Assembly: GCA_014549065.1 (NCBI GenBank)
Contig: JACDOX010000230.1
Coordinates: 464,937 to 528,936 of the forward strand
Length of the DNA: 64,000 nucleotides
From: Cardinalis cardinalis
Taxonomy: Eukaryota; Chordata; Aves; Passeriformes; Cardinalidae
Direction of reading: 5' to 3'
The stretch's first letter is position 1, and every line of letters begins with the position of its first letter. Under the pieces are notes generated by a model. The model did not search any database, was not told the DNA's origin, and saw only the letters and a list, made by a program, of their open reading frames with translations. Below are positions 14,839-26,463 of this stretch, piece after piece. The position numbers and the translations under genes were made by a program.

Positions 14839-14944
14839 AAATAGAAGGTTGCTATAAAAGGACAGATTAAAATGGATGATGCTGAAAGAGGAAATCAGTG
14901 GATCAGATTTTCAAAAGATCTACTAGATTGGGTCCATTCCAAAG
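14839..14944 (+). other. Weak exon-like open segment with a strong splice donor
   Basis: An open segment of about 35 codons follows an AG at 14837-14838 and ends at a consensus donor, AAAG|GTAAGT, at 14945. The translated segment is hydrophilic (for example MDDAERGNQW near its middle, starting at 14872) and matches no family I know. The pyrimidine tract before the putative acceptor is poor, and a TATAAAAG at 14853-14860 lies inside it. A strong donor is expected by chance a few times in 64 kb, so this is only a candidate for an exon of an unknown gene or a non-coding RNA. Confidence 0.15.
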
Positions 14945-15658
14945 GTAAGTCAGGGGGGCATGTGCTTAGTTTCTTTCCTTTCTCTGTGAGAACATCACCT
15001 ATATCTCAAAAACAAAATCNAGAGCTTCACTGGCATCCAGTCATGAGGCTCAACAGTGGGCTGAGATTTGTCTTGTAGATCATCAAGTCCTGGTTACACA
15101 GTCTTTGAATTTTTGTGGGTTTTTTCATTATTGAATATATGTTTCAATAATCATTATTGAACTTTGATCAACACCCATTGGGGTTTTTAGCACTGATTCT
15201 ATGAAGATGGTCATCATTCTCTTTGCTTGCAGGAGCAGTACTTTGTTTCAATGCAGCAAACTACCTCTCCACAAATTAACTCATCACTGTTAGGGTAGGA
15301 ACAATATGCATTCAGCTGCCTAAATTANGTATCAGGATACCCAGAAGATTTTGTCACCTGGATCCCAGTTGGATTCCAAAGCTAAGCATAAGTTCAAACC
15401 CTGGGATTTTTTACTGATTTCTCCTGTGAAACCAAGGAAGCAGTTTCATTCTGGCCATATAACAACTTCATCAGCAAGAGGGAAGAGTAATCTCCTACCT
15501 CTTATGAGCAGAGCAATTACCACATAAACTAGTTGATACACAAGAAAGATTACAAGACTATTTATGGCATTTCTGCCATTATTAGAACAACTGCGTTGGA
15601 GGACAGAATTAATTAGAATTTCCAGTCAAGAATTTTTCATCAACATTATAATCATGTT

Positions 15659-15698
15659 AAAAAAAGAAAAAAAAAGAAAAAAAAAGAAGAAAAGAAAT
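15659..15698 (+). repeat. A-rich simple tract
   Basis: The tract is a run of A residues interrupted by single G bases. It could be a decayed poly-A stretch. There is no recognisable retrocopy in front of it. Confidence 0.75.
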
Positions 15699-16317
15699 CT
15701 AAACATAGCAGGAATTTTGGCTTTGTTCTTGCCTCAAGGAGACATGAATCTAGGCTCATGTCTTTCATTAGAGCTACTGAAAGTAGCAGAGATTTTTCCC
15801 ATCAGCCCTGACAATATCTCAGAGAAAATCAAAGTATCTGTAATCTTGTTTTTGAATTAAGATTGCCTTTTTATGAAGAACTGATGCTGGAAATGCTTCA
15901 AATCTTAAAAGACTTCAAGAGATGACAGCCTCAGTTTATTTGCTACTCTAATAAGAGTAGTTCTACTATTAAGAACTCTCTATAGACTTAAAGGTAACAT
16001 TGAAGTCCAGTACAGATGATAAACTTGAGTGGAGGAAAAAAAAGATAGAAAAAACCTAAAAGACCTATGGAGGAATACAAAATTCAGGAATGTTTATACA
16101 ATTTATACCGTAGAAAACAAAATTCCCAAGATCCTTGCCAACATTAAATAATCTGTTTTATTGATACAGAGTACAAAGAGAAAAAATATTGAAGCTTCCC
16201 AATTCTTGTTTTTACAAATAATATTCATTGACATATAAATATGATTTTATCAATTACCACAAAGTTAGAAAACTTAAAAACTTCTGTATGCAAAAAACCT
16301 CAACCCAACCAGCCTAA

Positions 16318-16395
16318 TAAAAAAAAANCAAAACAAAAACCAGAAAAAAACAAACCCACAAAAATAAAAAGCAACTCAAACAAACAAAAACATAG
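16318..16395 (+). repeat. A/C-rich low-complexity tract
   Basis: About 78 bases consist nearly only of A and C, with CAAA-like units. No parent repeat is evident on either side. Confidence 0.75.
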
Positions 16396-17398
16396 AAAAA
16401 GTCAATAGAGACTGGAAGTCTGAACATCAAGAAAGATTAGAGAAGTAAAAGGAAAAATTCCACCTCAATTTAATTTATAAATGTTTACACTGAATCACTC
16501 AAGACATATGTTTTAAGAGTTGAAGACAAACTTCCAAGCTGAATTACAAGTTTATTATATTTTTTTTTAGATTATTAGACTTAGGTGTCCATTGCACCTT
16601 TCATATTTCTCTGTGAAATTATGAAGTACTATTTTTTCTAGTTTTATTGAGTTATTCTCAGAAACATAATATACACTCAAAGACCTAGATTGATCTAGTT
16701 ACTAATTTGATCCTTTAATTTCACTTATATAAATAACAGACAAAATTGTGGAGTAAAAGGTTATTTACTTTTTCTTTACTCATGTATGTCTCTCATATTT
16801 TGATCCCACCACTTCAGTTTCACTGTCAGATTTTTTCTTAAAGAATATAANCAGATCAATATAGTTAATTTTAAAAAGAAAAAAAAAGTAAAAAAAATCC
16901 ATTACAGGCCAATGAGAAATAAACTTAATCAGTTTAATATTACTTAGGCTAAAAATAAGAGAGAAAATGAAAGCACTGTCTCAGTTATCCCAAACAGTGA
17001 AGACCTGTTTTGATTGGTATAATTAAAAAATAAATCCTCTCTTCTAAGTCAATATTTATAATATCTAAAACCTTCTGCCTGCTTTTGATCTTTCTTTTTG
17101 TTCAAAATTTGTTTCAATCGTTTTCTTGTAGAGGTACATTAGTGAGATTGGGAGTTTGGGTTGGGCTTTTTTGGAGATTATAGCATCTTTTTATTTCCTG
17201 GAATATNGATCTTGATTTATAATTGCATATGACTTCTTTTCTTAATTTATGTTTGTGTTTTCATTTCTCAATTGCTTTTTCAAACCAACAAATGTCTGTT
17301 TATCTGTTGCTCTTATGATGGCTCACTATTGATGAGGTTTTAGGTTTTTATTCCTGTGTCATTCTTTTATTCCTGTCAGTGTAGAATTAGGTCTTTAA

Positions 17399-17436
17399 AA
17401 ATATATATATAGATATATCTATATGTATATATATAG
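17399..17436. repeat. Imperfect (AT)n microsatellite
   Basis: Alternating A and T over about 38 bases, interrupted by a few G or C bases, gives an imperfect and partly self-complementary dinucleotide repeat. Confidence 0.8.
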
Positions 17437-17586
17437 TAGTCCTTATACTGAAGGAAAAAAATTGGGTCAAATCCTCAAAAATGCTGTGAGCTTAGAGAAG
17501 AAACCTGTGACATGGTGATGTTTCTGAATTTCTTCATTTTCCATGGCAATTAATGCAGAAAAATGAAGAAACTGTGGAAACTTTTC

Positions 17587-18203
17587 AGGCATGTCCTGGG
17601 GTGACTTTATGATGCTGAATTGCATCCCAATTTATCTGTTTAGCTCAGAAATAATTTCTGCACCTTTAAAACCAGATCTGAGACCAAAGGGAGGGAGAAG
17701 CCATAGCANACAGTTTATGTGTCCAGAAACTTCATTTTCACGCCCCCATAATTCCTTTTCTCTTGGTGCATGTTGTCTGCAGCACAGTCAGTCTCCTTTG
17801 CTTTTAGTTAGCATTTTTTTAGCTAGCTGAGGCAGAGATGTTACCTGGACTGTGGATTTTCTTTTTCTTGGANCTGATCAGTCCTGCTTGGAACTAAAAA
17901 CCGGGGCCCAGGATGTGGCCTTTCCAGCGCAGGAAGGATTGATANGAGACTGAGCGAGCTGAGCTACAGGGCACGAAGAGGATTTTCTGAATTTGCCATA
18001 TCTTCNGAACAGTGAGAGGCCCTACTGTTTAAGATTACTCATTTTTCCATACTTTGCTTGCTAAATAAACTGTTTTTTTCTGCTTTTCTCAAAGGAGCTT
18101 TACCTCCCAAAAAGGTTGGGGGAGGGGTGTCTTGAATTTTCTTTCTACAAAAGACCACTTCAGAATTTTTTTGACAAAATTTGCCCTAAACCAGGACAAG
18201 GCA
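17587..18203 (+). mobile_element. Solo LTR of an ERVL-type endogenous retrovirus with perfect 5-bp target duplication
   Basis: The LTR proper spans 17592-18198 (607 bp). It opens with TGTCCTGG and closes with its exact reverse complement CCAGGACA, giving 8-bp terminal inverted repeats. It is flanked by AGGCA on both sides (17587-17591 and 18199-18203). A 5-bp duplication with TG...CA ends is typical of class III (ERVL) elements. A polyadenylation signal AATAAA lies at 18064-18069, supporting plus orientation. No internal retroviral sequence is attached, so this is a solo LTR. The 79-codon frame from 17591 is an LTR frame, not a gene. Two unknown bases fall inside the U3-like part and two in the later part. 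Confidence 0.9.
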
Positions 18204-18481
18204 TTATGTTGTTGAAATTATGAAGCCTCAAAACCCTGAGTATGCTAAAGCTACCTTTGAAATACTTAACTGGAAAATATATGGTTTCCTACTTGAAATT
18301 TTTTACCTTTTTGTGAGATTAAATAACAGCATAAAACTATTAGATTAGGAAATACTACTTAGAAATATCTTGTTATTTCTTGTAGGAGGTGAAACGAATG
18401 TGTCCTGATTTCATACTTCATAAAATGTTCCTAACTACATTTTTATTTCCCATAATGTATCTTGGTCTCGTGTTTGAAAAC

Positions 18482-18610
18482 AAATCACAAAAATCACAGA
18501 ATATTTTGAGTTGCAAGGAATGCAGAAGGATAGCTGAGTTCAGCTCTTAAGTGAATGGTCCATACAGGGACCACACCTAGGATCCTGCCATTATTAACAT
18601 CATGCTCTGA
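18482..18610 (-). mobile_element. tRNA-Ile-derived SINE with CR1 tail (TguSINE1-like), 5'-truncated
   Basis: Read on the minus strand, the first 55 bases or so (18610 down to about 18556) follow a tRNA-Ile gene from the D-stem end through the anticodon region (TTAATAA in place of CTAATAA), the B box (GGTGTGGTCCC against the usual GGTTCGATCCC) and the acceptor end. A CR1-type 3' tail follows, ending in a repeated TGTGATTTT-like octamer at 18482-18500. The A box and 5' acceptor stem are missing, so the copy is 5'-truncated, as CR1-mobilised copies usually are. A tRNA-Ile head joined to a CR1 tail is the design of TguSINE1, a SINE known from passerine birds. Divergence suggests an old insertion. 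The family identity comes from remembered consensus features, not from a search. Confidence 0.8.
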
Positions 18611-21083
18611 AAAGGAAAACAATAGATATTTTTCACAAATATATTTCCCTTGAACATTCAAAAAGAGAGACTCAAAATATTTAAATTTCCTGAAAAATCC
18701 ATGCAGAGGTGTACTTTTTGGAAGTCAATTATTTCATATATCTCCTGTAGTTCAAGACTGCTGTTGAATCCCTTCTTTCAGAACTAGTTGGATATAGGGG
18801 TTACAATCTANATGTGAGGAATTAAGATTATTTTTAGGAAAAAAATCTATGTTCCAAAATAGGCCTAACTCAACATCTGAATTGTATGTCCTGATTTAGA
18901 GTGACAAACATTACAGATTTAATACTTCCAGATTTGAAGAATTAAAGGCAGAGCCTTTTCTCTTCCAAAACATCCTATAATATTCTAATTTAAGGCTTTG
19001 TAGAATTCAGACAGAGAATGGATTTAAAAGATGTCTTCTACAAGTTAAGTTACCAAAATCCTTGAGTAGCATATAAAAGCCAAAAATTGGTCTAGCACAA
19101 GTGAAGTCTAGATTCCTTATTTGCATTGTCTTTCCTTCTACTGAAAGTGCCTGAAACAAAATNAAATCTATTGTCAGTGTGAAACTAATGTATTTGTGTA
19201 CCCATTTCAGCTGGGACACCTCATTCCTTCCCAGATTCTTCCCCTCAGCCNGCAAATTTGCTTAAAACTGACATCCATCCCATAATCCTAGTGAGAGGCA
19301 CCAGAACTGAGAGTGGTTTTGTAGCTGTTCAGAAACTGTCAAAGTGAAATTGTTTTACATCTTGCTGCTGCTTTGTCTCCAAGCTCACTTGATTTTGTTC
19401 TGTGCTAGCCTATAGCNTGTCAAACGTGGCTTAACTTGTTATAATTCAGCATTTTGTCTGTATCTCTGTTCCTTCTTGCTCCCTTACTGCCCTGTCATGC
19501 TGCAGAGTCAGATCTCTCATACAGTTCAATCTACATGCTGTGGACACAATATGTTTTATGCTCAGTAGTACACATCAATGCTATGCTAGCTCTAGGATCA
19601 TGCAAAAGAGCAGTAGAGTATTATTTTATCTTCACAGGTTTCAGGTGGTTGTTTCACAAGAAAAAACATACAAGGAAAATAGTATACTCCTCTAAGAAGA
19701 TACTCTAGACCAAAAGGATCTGAAGCACTGATTTGAGACAAAATGTTAATTATGCTCTTTTTTTTGAAAGAAAGGATGAATACAGACCTAATAGGTCCAT
19801 CCCATCTGTGCTGTTCTTTCTTCTGTGTCCCTAGTGAATGGAATTTCATGTCCCAGTACTGTCAAAGGTCCTTAGGTTCAGAGCTCTTGTTTTTCCCTCN
19901 TGTTCATCATCATTTTAGATGTTAATTCTATACAACTTTTTAATAAAAGACTCTGTGTTCCCCAGTAAACATAGTTGTTCAATACTGATTATGCAAGTTC
20001 AAAGAAATTAGTTGAATACTTTCACTTTTCTTCTCTTCAAAGAGACGCCTATTAAACTGGCAGTGATAGAATGATGGCACATCACTTGCATATATTTATT
20101 CAGTGAAAAGATCTGGCATACCATTTGGTGAGAAAGTAATTACAATCTGTGTTAGCACAGTATGCATGGTATGTCACTGATTGAACATTGAGTTATGTTT
20201 GGTGTCAGTCATTTCTGGATTTTTTTCTTTTCCTGACTGCATATATTATGAAAGCACTNAGAAAAAAAATAAAACAAAAGTAAGATGACAGGCTTTTTTT
20301 TTTTTTTCACATGTTGTAGCAACTTTGTGGGTTTTTCCCTTCAGATTACCCATTTGGAGGGAGGGAGAAAAAATATTGTTAACAGGAATAATAAGTTAAA
20401 TTATATTTAATGACTTTTTCTTCAGAAGATTTAAACAACCAATGTAATCCCAAAACATTATCCCAAGGGCAGGGGCACCCTACTGTGAGGCACTCTAATA
20501 CTTTTGTTTCCCAAACATAAGTGGAATTCTTTGCAATGATTCTCTGCATCCTGGGAACAAGGTTGGAATGGTACCATTTCTAGGCCTTCAGAATGCCTGA
20601 GAAACATGAGAATTTCTCAGAACTGCTGATTTATTGCTTAGTCCTTAAAAATGCTATTAAATGTCTCTTTAATGATAGGCCTNCTATTAGCAATGCCTGC
20701 TTATTTTTAGGAAGAAAACTCTGTCTGGTTATTTGTCTGGTTATGATAAGTAAAACATCATACCTACTATTTTGACACTGAATAAGTTTTCAAAGAAACA
20801 ATTTCAAATTATNGAGAAAAAAAATCACCAAAAATAAAGGCATCTCAGTTTTTTTTTTCAACTGAGACCTGTTTCATTCTTGTTCTTGACTGATAGGAAG
20901 GAAAGTACTGTGTACCTTTTCAATTTTCATATTGTTTAGACTAACCATTCTCCTCAGAGATTTCAAGGTTATATCTGTTTTCTTAATTATTACTATACCT
21001 TTGTGGCCAGCTGATTCTCTGAGGATATGTGGTGAGTCAAGATGCACTGAAAGCTAGTGCTTTTTTTATCACTTAGATGGTGT
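18611..21083. other. AT-rich non-coding stretch
   Basis: No gene or interspersed repeat is recognised. A T run occurs at 20294-20307. Reading frames are short and overlap on both strands. Confidence 0.55.
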
Positions 21084-21088
21084 GNTGA

Positions 21089-21640
21089 TGTCCTGGTCTA
21101 ACCACATGCAGCCACCCACTGGCAAGATGGTGAAGAGAATCACAAAAAAAACCAATAAACTTGTGGGTCGAGATAAGAACAGCTTAGTAACTGAAACAAG
21201 GTAAAACAAAACAAAACAGAACAAAACAAACAAACAAAAAAAAACCCACAAAAACCCTGTAACAACTACCGCAGCAACTACCACTAGTAATTTAAAAAGT
21301 AAATGAAAGTAAAAGAAAAAAAATGCACATGTAAAGTTACTCAGCACCTGCTGACTGATGGGCAGCCAATCCCCAGGCAGCAGCTNGCTCTTCCAGTCAA
21401 ATTACCCCAGTTCGTTCACTGGGCATGACATTCTACAGTATGTAATATCCCCTTGACCAGTTCAGGTCAGCTGTCCCACTTATGCTTCCCCCACCTTCTT
21501 GTGCAGTGGCAGACCATGGGGAAATGAAAAGTCCTCTATTCAGGGTAAGCACTACTTAGCAACAACCAAAATGTCAGTGTGTTATCAACATCTATCTCGT
21601 ACTAAACACAAGACAGCATTGTGACCAGGTCTAAGCCAGG
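21089..21640 (-). mobile_element. ERVL-like LTR, minus strand, degraded
   Basis: The plus-strand left edge is TGTCCTGG at 21089, the same terminal octamer as the ERVL LTRs at 17592 and 63197. The body contains blocks I recognise from a common avian ERVL LTR, including a GTGGGTCGAGATAAG motif at 21164-21178 and an AAAAC-rich tract (about 21204-21250). In the family this LTR runs in the opposite direction, hence the minus call. The right edge merges into a second LTR between about 21625 and 21680, so the boundary and any target duplication are unresolved. No internal retroviral coding sequence is seen. Confidence 0.65.
21204..21250. repeat. (AAAAC)n-like simple tract within the LTR
   Basis: Repeated AAAAC and AAAC units form an expanded simple-sequence part of the LTR at 21089-21640. 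Such A-rich expansions are common in this region of the avian family. Confidence 0.75.
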
Positions 21641-22262
21641 GGAAACTAGAAGAGGTGATTTAACCCTGGCTGAATGCCAGGTGCTCCCCAAAGCCACTCT
21701 ATCAACCCCGTCTTCACCTGGCCACNGGAGAGAAAAAGTAACAAAAGGTTCATGGGTCATGATAAGCACAGGGACAGATCATTCCTGGTTATTGTCATGG
21801 CAAAAACAGACTTGACTTAGGGAAATCTGTTTAATTTAATACAAGTCAAACCAAGGTAGGACAATGAGAGCTAAAACCAAATCTTAAAACACCTTCCCCC
21901 ACCCCTTCCTTCTTCTCAAGATGACTTTAGTCCCAAATTCTCTACCTCTTCTCCTCAGTGATGCAGGGGCCAGGGACCAGGAATTATGGTCATTTTATCA
22001 CATATTGTGTCTGGGGCTTCCTCTTCAGGGAGACGATNCTTCACATTATTTTCTCTGGCTTCAATTGCTGTTCCTATTTATGCTATCCCAGAGGCACTAA
22101 AAGAGGCANCATTGCTGATGGGCTCAGCTTTGGCCAGCAGGTCTCTCTTGGAGCTNGCTGACATTGGCCCTATCAAACACAATGGAAATTTCTAGAAGCT
22201 TGTCACAGAAGCCACCCCGTAANACCCCCACCAAAAAATCCTGCAATGCAAAGCCAATATAA
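21640..22262 (-). mobile_element. Second ERVL-like LTR, minus strand, adjacent to the first
   Basis: This segment shows blocks of a second widespread avian LTR family in minus orientation: CTGGCTGAATGCCAGGTGC at its left edge, a CATGGGTCATGATAAG motif at 21751-21766, and AGAAGCTTGTCACAGAAGCC near 22194. The TGGGTC..GATAAG motif lies about 590 bases from its counterpart in the neighbouring LTR, suggesting two related LTRs side by side. In the family's sense direction the right edge (about 22262) would be the U3 start. I could not find a matching target duplication. Three unknown bases fall in the last 160 bases. Confidence 0.6.
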
Positions 22263-25200
22263 TATTGTTTACGGCAACATTCGGTAAAATATCTTTTAAA
22301 TATGATAAAATGGGGGGGGGTTTGTCCCTTCATACGTTTTTTCTCCTGTAAGCTAGATTTTATTAGGAAATCATATTTGGTAACTACTAAAATATCTGAT
22401 TCTCAACGTAAAATCCTTAATTCTTTAGGTACTCGCAATAATTTTACTTTTAAGCAACCAGACCCAATCTTCTACTACTTGAAAAGTCCTTCAAGAGTCC
22501 TTGGCCACTTAGCATTACTACTTTTCCCATATAATGAGATTTCCTGTATATCACTAAANTCCATATCCCTTAAGACAGTCTTAAAGGATTGTCTTTTTCC
22601 TGTAACTGGGCTTTTTTCCAAATATCAAACAGAATGGGTTCTCAGACTTTCTGGAAAACAACCACTGAGCATATTTTCCTAACAGTCTTGAGCATATGCA
22701 GAACATGTATTTAAACTGTCTGTACTTTCTTAATTTTCAAATAGCATAGAGTGTATCAGTCATGAAATAAGAAGTCCCAATGCTGTGCCCAGGACAATCA
22801 AAATTCTTAAGCTAAATTTGTTTGATTTTCAACAGTTAAGACTTATGATTCATCCTGGTACTAAAAATATATCATGGCCAATTCAGTTGACAATGGAGAT
22901 ATCTCTGCAAACTCAGAACCTCTCGGATTCTCATTAAAAGTGAAGTATTTATCANATTCTATTTGCTCTGGTATGAACAAATTGTCTCAAGTTATATACA
23001 TACATTGGAGTTTGAGATCACTCTTAAAATATATGGAACATGAATTTGTGTTATCTTTTAAGTACTTGTGCATTAGAACCTTGATGTACTATGATTGACT
23101 GACAACTGACCTTATCAGCAACATTACTGTTCAAAACCCCAGTTCCTCAGATCTTGCCAGAGATTGAGAATTTATTAAAATTCTCAACATTTATTAGAAA
23201 GTTGTGTGGAAAAGGTGATAAAATGTGACTATTTGAGCATAAAAAGCATCTTATCCTGGCGCACTGCATTAGCATCGTTGTTTCTGGACAATTAATTTCA
23301 TTTTACCTCCTGCATTCTTGCCCATACACTGTTACTATGGTGTATCCTGTCAGAGGAACATTTTTTGNCCACCAGAACAGAGTGCCTGTAAGAAAGGTGT
23401 ATCAGAACACCACAGATTCCAGGACCTAGGCCATTTTGGACCAAAAATGTTGTATTTACATCTCTACTGCAGTTGTACCTGCCTCCCTCACTCTGAGACC
23501 AGTAAGACACATGCTGGTTTTCTTAGTGCTTATCTATCTATGCTTCAATGCATTATTCAAGCTGATCCCTTGAAAATACCTGATGTTAAGCTCTGAAAGT
23601 TCAGTTTCTGGATGTGATGAGCTTTGGGGGGATAATTACAAGACACCTAGCAAGAAACTAAGTACTTTATCTCAATGATCACTGTCTGGAGCTTCACAAA
23701 TATTTTCTCTGCCATAGATACGGTAGATCTTTATTATGTAGAAATACTACAGAATGAGAAATTGTTTGTTCTGCCTCCTGGGACATTATTACACACCTGT
23801 ACTGATCAGAAACCATTAAGATTTGGCTACTTTGGCGAAGCATGACTCCAAATTGACACAGAAGTTTAAAAAAGGAATATATGTATTTATTTCATTATCA
23901 AGTTANATACTAAGAGCAGTGGAAGAGTCCATAGCTCAAAAAGTACTGTTGTGCTACTAATGACTTATGTTTTAGGTAAATGTAAAAACTGACATGTTTC
24001 ATATTTTCACTGACTAAAACAGCAGTAGTATGCAAATAGGGGTTTGCAAGTTTTAGCAAAAATCATGTCAACAGTCTTTATTTTTAGAGCAAAGCTTTAG
24101 CTCACATAGTTTAATGGTTTTAATAGTCACAATCTTTTTTCATACTCATGTCNTGATTCCTTAGCAAAACATGCAAATTTTATCCTCAGCAAGGATATAT
24201 TGAAACATCAGAATGTCTATAGAGAAGAGCTTCATATCAACAAGGTTTACTTAATCAAATATAATAAAAGGACTCAGATTCAAGGCAGAGCTCCCAAAAA
24301 AGCTGAAGGTGATGTCTGTGACACCTCATAAATTTGAACCTTAATCTGTTAAAACACAGCAAAAAAAGCAGAATGCACACAGATGCTAAACCACTGCATT
24401 TCATCATCATGAAAGTCTTGATGAAAGTCTCAGATTCTTCAGCAGCCCCAGATCATTGCTCATGAACGATGCAGTCTCTATGTGCAGCAAAACCTAAACT
24501 GTGAATAGTGAGATTAGATGCATATTCAACTTTTCATGGTTTCCAGATATCTAAAATGTGGATAGGAAGGGCAGAAGGTAGAAAGGAGGTTAAAAAAAAA
24601 AAAAAGGAAGGCACTTAATTCATAAATGAATAGAAATTGCTGCTACAAAAGAAAATATTTGGATCATCAATGCTTATTGACAATATATGGGAGAGAATAT
24701 TTGAAAAGAAAAGAATTTTTAATGGACAGAGATGCTTTATTGTAATATAATTTCAATTTATTTTAACTTCAGGGGTCCAATGGTATGTTTCTTTTCTTTC
24801 AAGACTATAAAATATTGAAAAACATCTAGCTAAGTATTTGTAATNACTAGGTTCATTACTATATACCCTACGAAAGTGTTCTATCCTACCTTTATTATGT
24901 GCGTAGAATTGGGGTTGTGTTCTGCACTGTTATACTGAAATTGAAAAGGGAGTTTTTAAAACATTAAAAGCATTTTAAATACATGTTAAAAAATCTTTAC
25001 TAAAAATAGAAAACATCAGAAAAAAAGGGAAAATTTGCCAAGATAGNGGATTAACACTATACTCGTGTACTGTGCAGAAGACCTGACAAATTTCTCTCTT
25101 CAATTTCAAGGTGTTGATTATAATTTATATTGTATACAGACTTCTAAGTGTGCATGCATGTATCTTAGAAACATGTGTGCTTACTTAATTAAAGGAAGCG

Positions 25201-25289
25201 AGTGTGGTTGTGTAAATAACCAGAAGTTGTAACTTCATTATGGTTCCATGTTTGCCATCTACTTTAACAGGTTTATCTAGACNTCCTTA
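22263..25289. other. AT-rich non-coding stretch
   Basis: No gene is recognised. A 126-codon frame at 22302-22682 (plus) has no family resemblance, no splice context and one unknown base, and is treated as chance. An A run occurs at about 24591-24604. No interspersed repeat could be supported. Confidence 0.55.
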
Positions 25290-26028
25290 TGTCACTTTGA
25301 TGCATGGTGCAGGAATGTACACACAGGTAGGCAATCATAAGGACCAAAATGATAAGGTGAGTAGCACACATACTGGCATGATCTGCAGTGGGGTGATGTG
25401 ATGCAGTGCACAAGGGGATTTCTGAACCAGAGGAACCTCAGTAAGGAGGAGAGATTCATTAGGAGCCAGTGGTTCATGCAATAGTGACTCACAAGGTGTA
25501 GGCGAGGCTAGGAGCAGTGGTGGACAACAAACTCCAAAATTGCTGCATGTAAAANGAGTCCCTTGGGAGTTTTAGGGACCAGGGAAGACAGACAGGGCAT
25601 GGTATCTCAGCCAGGGCTGTAGCGCAGCAGTTTCCATAGGAGCTCCCCTGGAAGAGTACACATAAAAGGTGCTGAAGCCCTGCCAGCTCAGCCAAGGAAC
25701 AATGGTAACCATCTGGCAGAAGCTATGGCCNCTCTGAGGTCTATGACTCCACAACAGATGCAGATTTGCAGACAGCCCCCACTGGAGCATGCAGGACACA
25801 CCCCAGNGCCAGCTGCAGGGTGAGCCCTGCTCTACACCAGGACCACTGGGCAGACATGAGCACCCCTGTGAGAGGTGCGTCCAGGCACAGGAGCTCCTCT
25901 GATTAGGGACAGGGCTCCAGGAGGAGGTGAGTAGGCTCAGGCATACCAGGGAGTCTGAAAGAGTGATAGATTACTGGAATGGCACCCTACCTTCCCTGGG
26001 AAAGGTCTCACAGGTAGACAGGATGCAT
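25290..26028 (+). pseudogene. CR1 LINE 5' portion with decayed ORF1-type coiled-coil sequence
   Basis: This GC-richer block differs from its AT-rich surroundings. From 25879 to 26028 one frame reads as the charged, leucine-rich helix of CR1 ORF1, with motifs such as QEEVSRLR and IDYWNGTLPSLG. It is interrupted by one TGA after the seventh codon (QAQELL then stop). ORF1 proteins of CR1 are thought to bind the element's RNA. The part upstream of 25879 has the composition of a CR1 5' region, but I cannot place its left edge better than about 25290. The block is joined directly to CR1 3'-end sequence, so nearly all of ORF2 is missing. The copy is a dead fragment. The ORF1 call rests on recalled family features. 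Confidence 0.6.
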
Positions 26029-26463
26029 AGAATCATTAAGGCTGGAAAAATGAGACTGGCACAAATCCTGTAGGAAGCAACTGAGGGAGCTGATGCTGTT
26101 AAGACTGGAGAAAAGGACTTATGGGGAACTTATTGCTGTCTACAACTACNTGGAAAGAGGCTGTAGGGAGGTGGAAGTCAGTCACTTTTTCCTGAGTATA
26201 AAACAATAGGACAACAGAAAATGGCCTTAAGTAGCACCAGAGGAGGTTTACATTGGATATTAGAAAAAATTTCTTCACCAAAAGGGACGTCAGGCCTTAA
26301 AACTGGGTCCCCAGAGAAGTGACTGAGTGACCATCCATGGGGGTGTTTAAAAGTACTGTAGATGAGGCACTTAAAGACATGATTTAGTGGTAGGCTTGGC
26401 AGTGGACTAACAGCNAGACTTGATCCCAAAGATCTTCTCTAGCCTGCATGATTCTGTCATTCC
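26027..26463 (+). mobile_element. CR1 LINE 3' end, with a short inverted CR1 tip at its left edge
   Basis: From about 26058 the sequence follows the CR1 region spanning the end of ORF2 and the 3' UTR. Landmarks are the CTACAACTACNTGGAAAG block near 26140, GATATTAGAAAAAATTTCTTCACC near 26255 (given by its position and key run), and a terminal GATTCTGTCATTCC near 26450-26463 in place of the usual ATTCTATG repeats. Bases 26027-26049 are instead the reverse complement of a CR1 3' tip (AGAATCATTAAGGCTGG). The piece between ORF1-type sequence and the 3' end is thus rearranged. A small internal deletion is likely near 26290-26320. No coding capacity remains. Confidence 0.8.

Larger units (their letters stand above)
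9095..17586. other. AT-rich non-coding stretch with simple tracts
   Basis: No gene is recognised here. Reading frames are under 100 codons and look like chance. Notable contents are a C/T-rich tract at 13073-13103, an A-rich run at 15659-15698, an A/C-rich tract at 16318-16395 and an AT-repeat at 17399-17436. A weak exon-like segment at 14839-14944 is listed separately. I saw no interspersed repeat that I could support. Confidence 0.55.

Noticed and set aside
22302..22682. 126-codon plus-strand frame
   Set aside because: No recognised domain, no splice or promoter context, an internal unknown base, and AT-rich codon use like non-coding DNA. Treated as a chance frame.
22779..22792. CCAGGACA, resembling an ERVL right terminus
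   Set aside because: No matching start or target duplication was found upstream, so it is likely chance.
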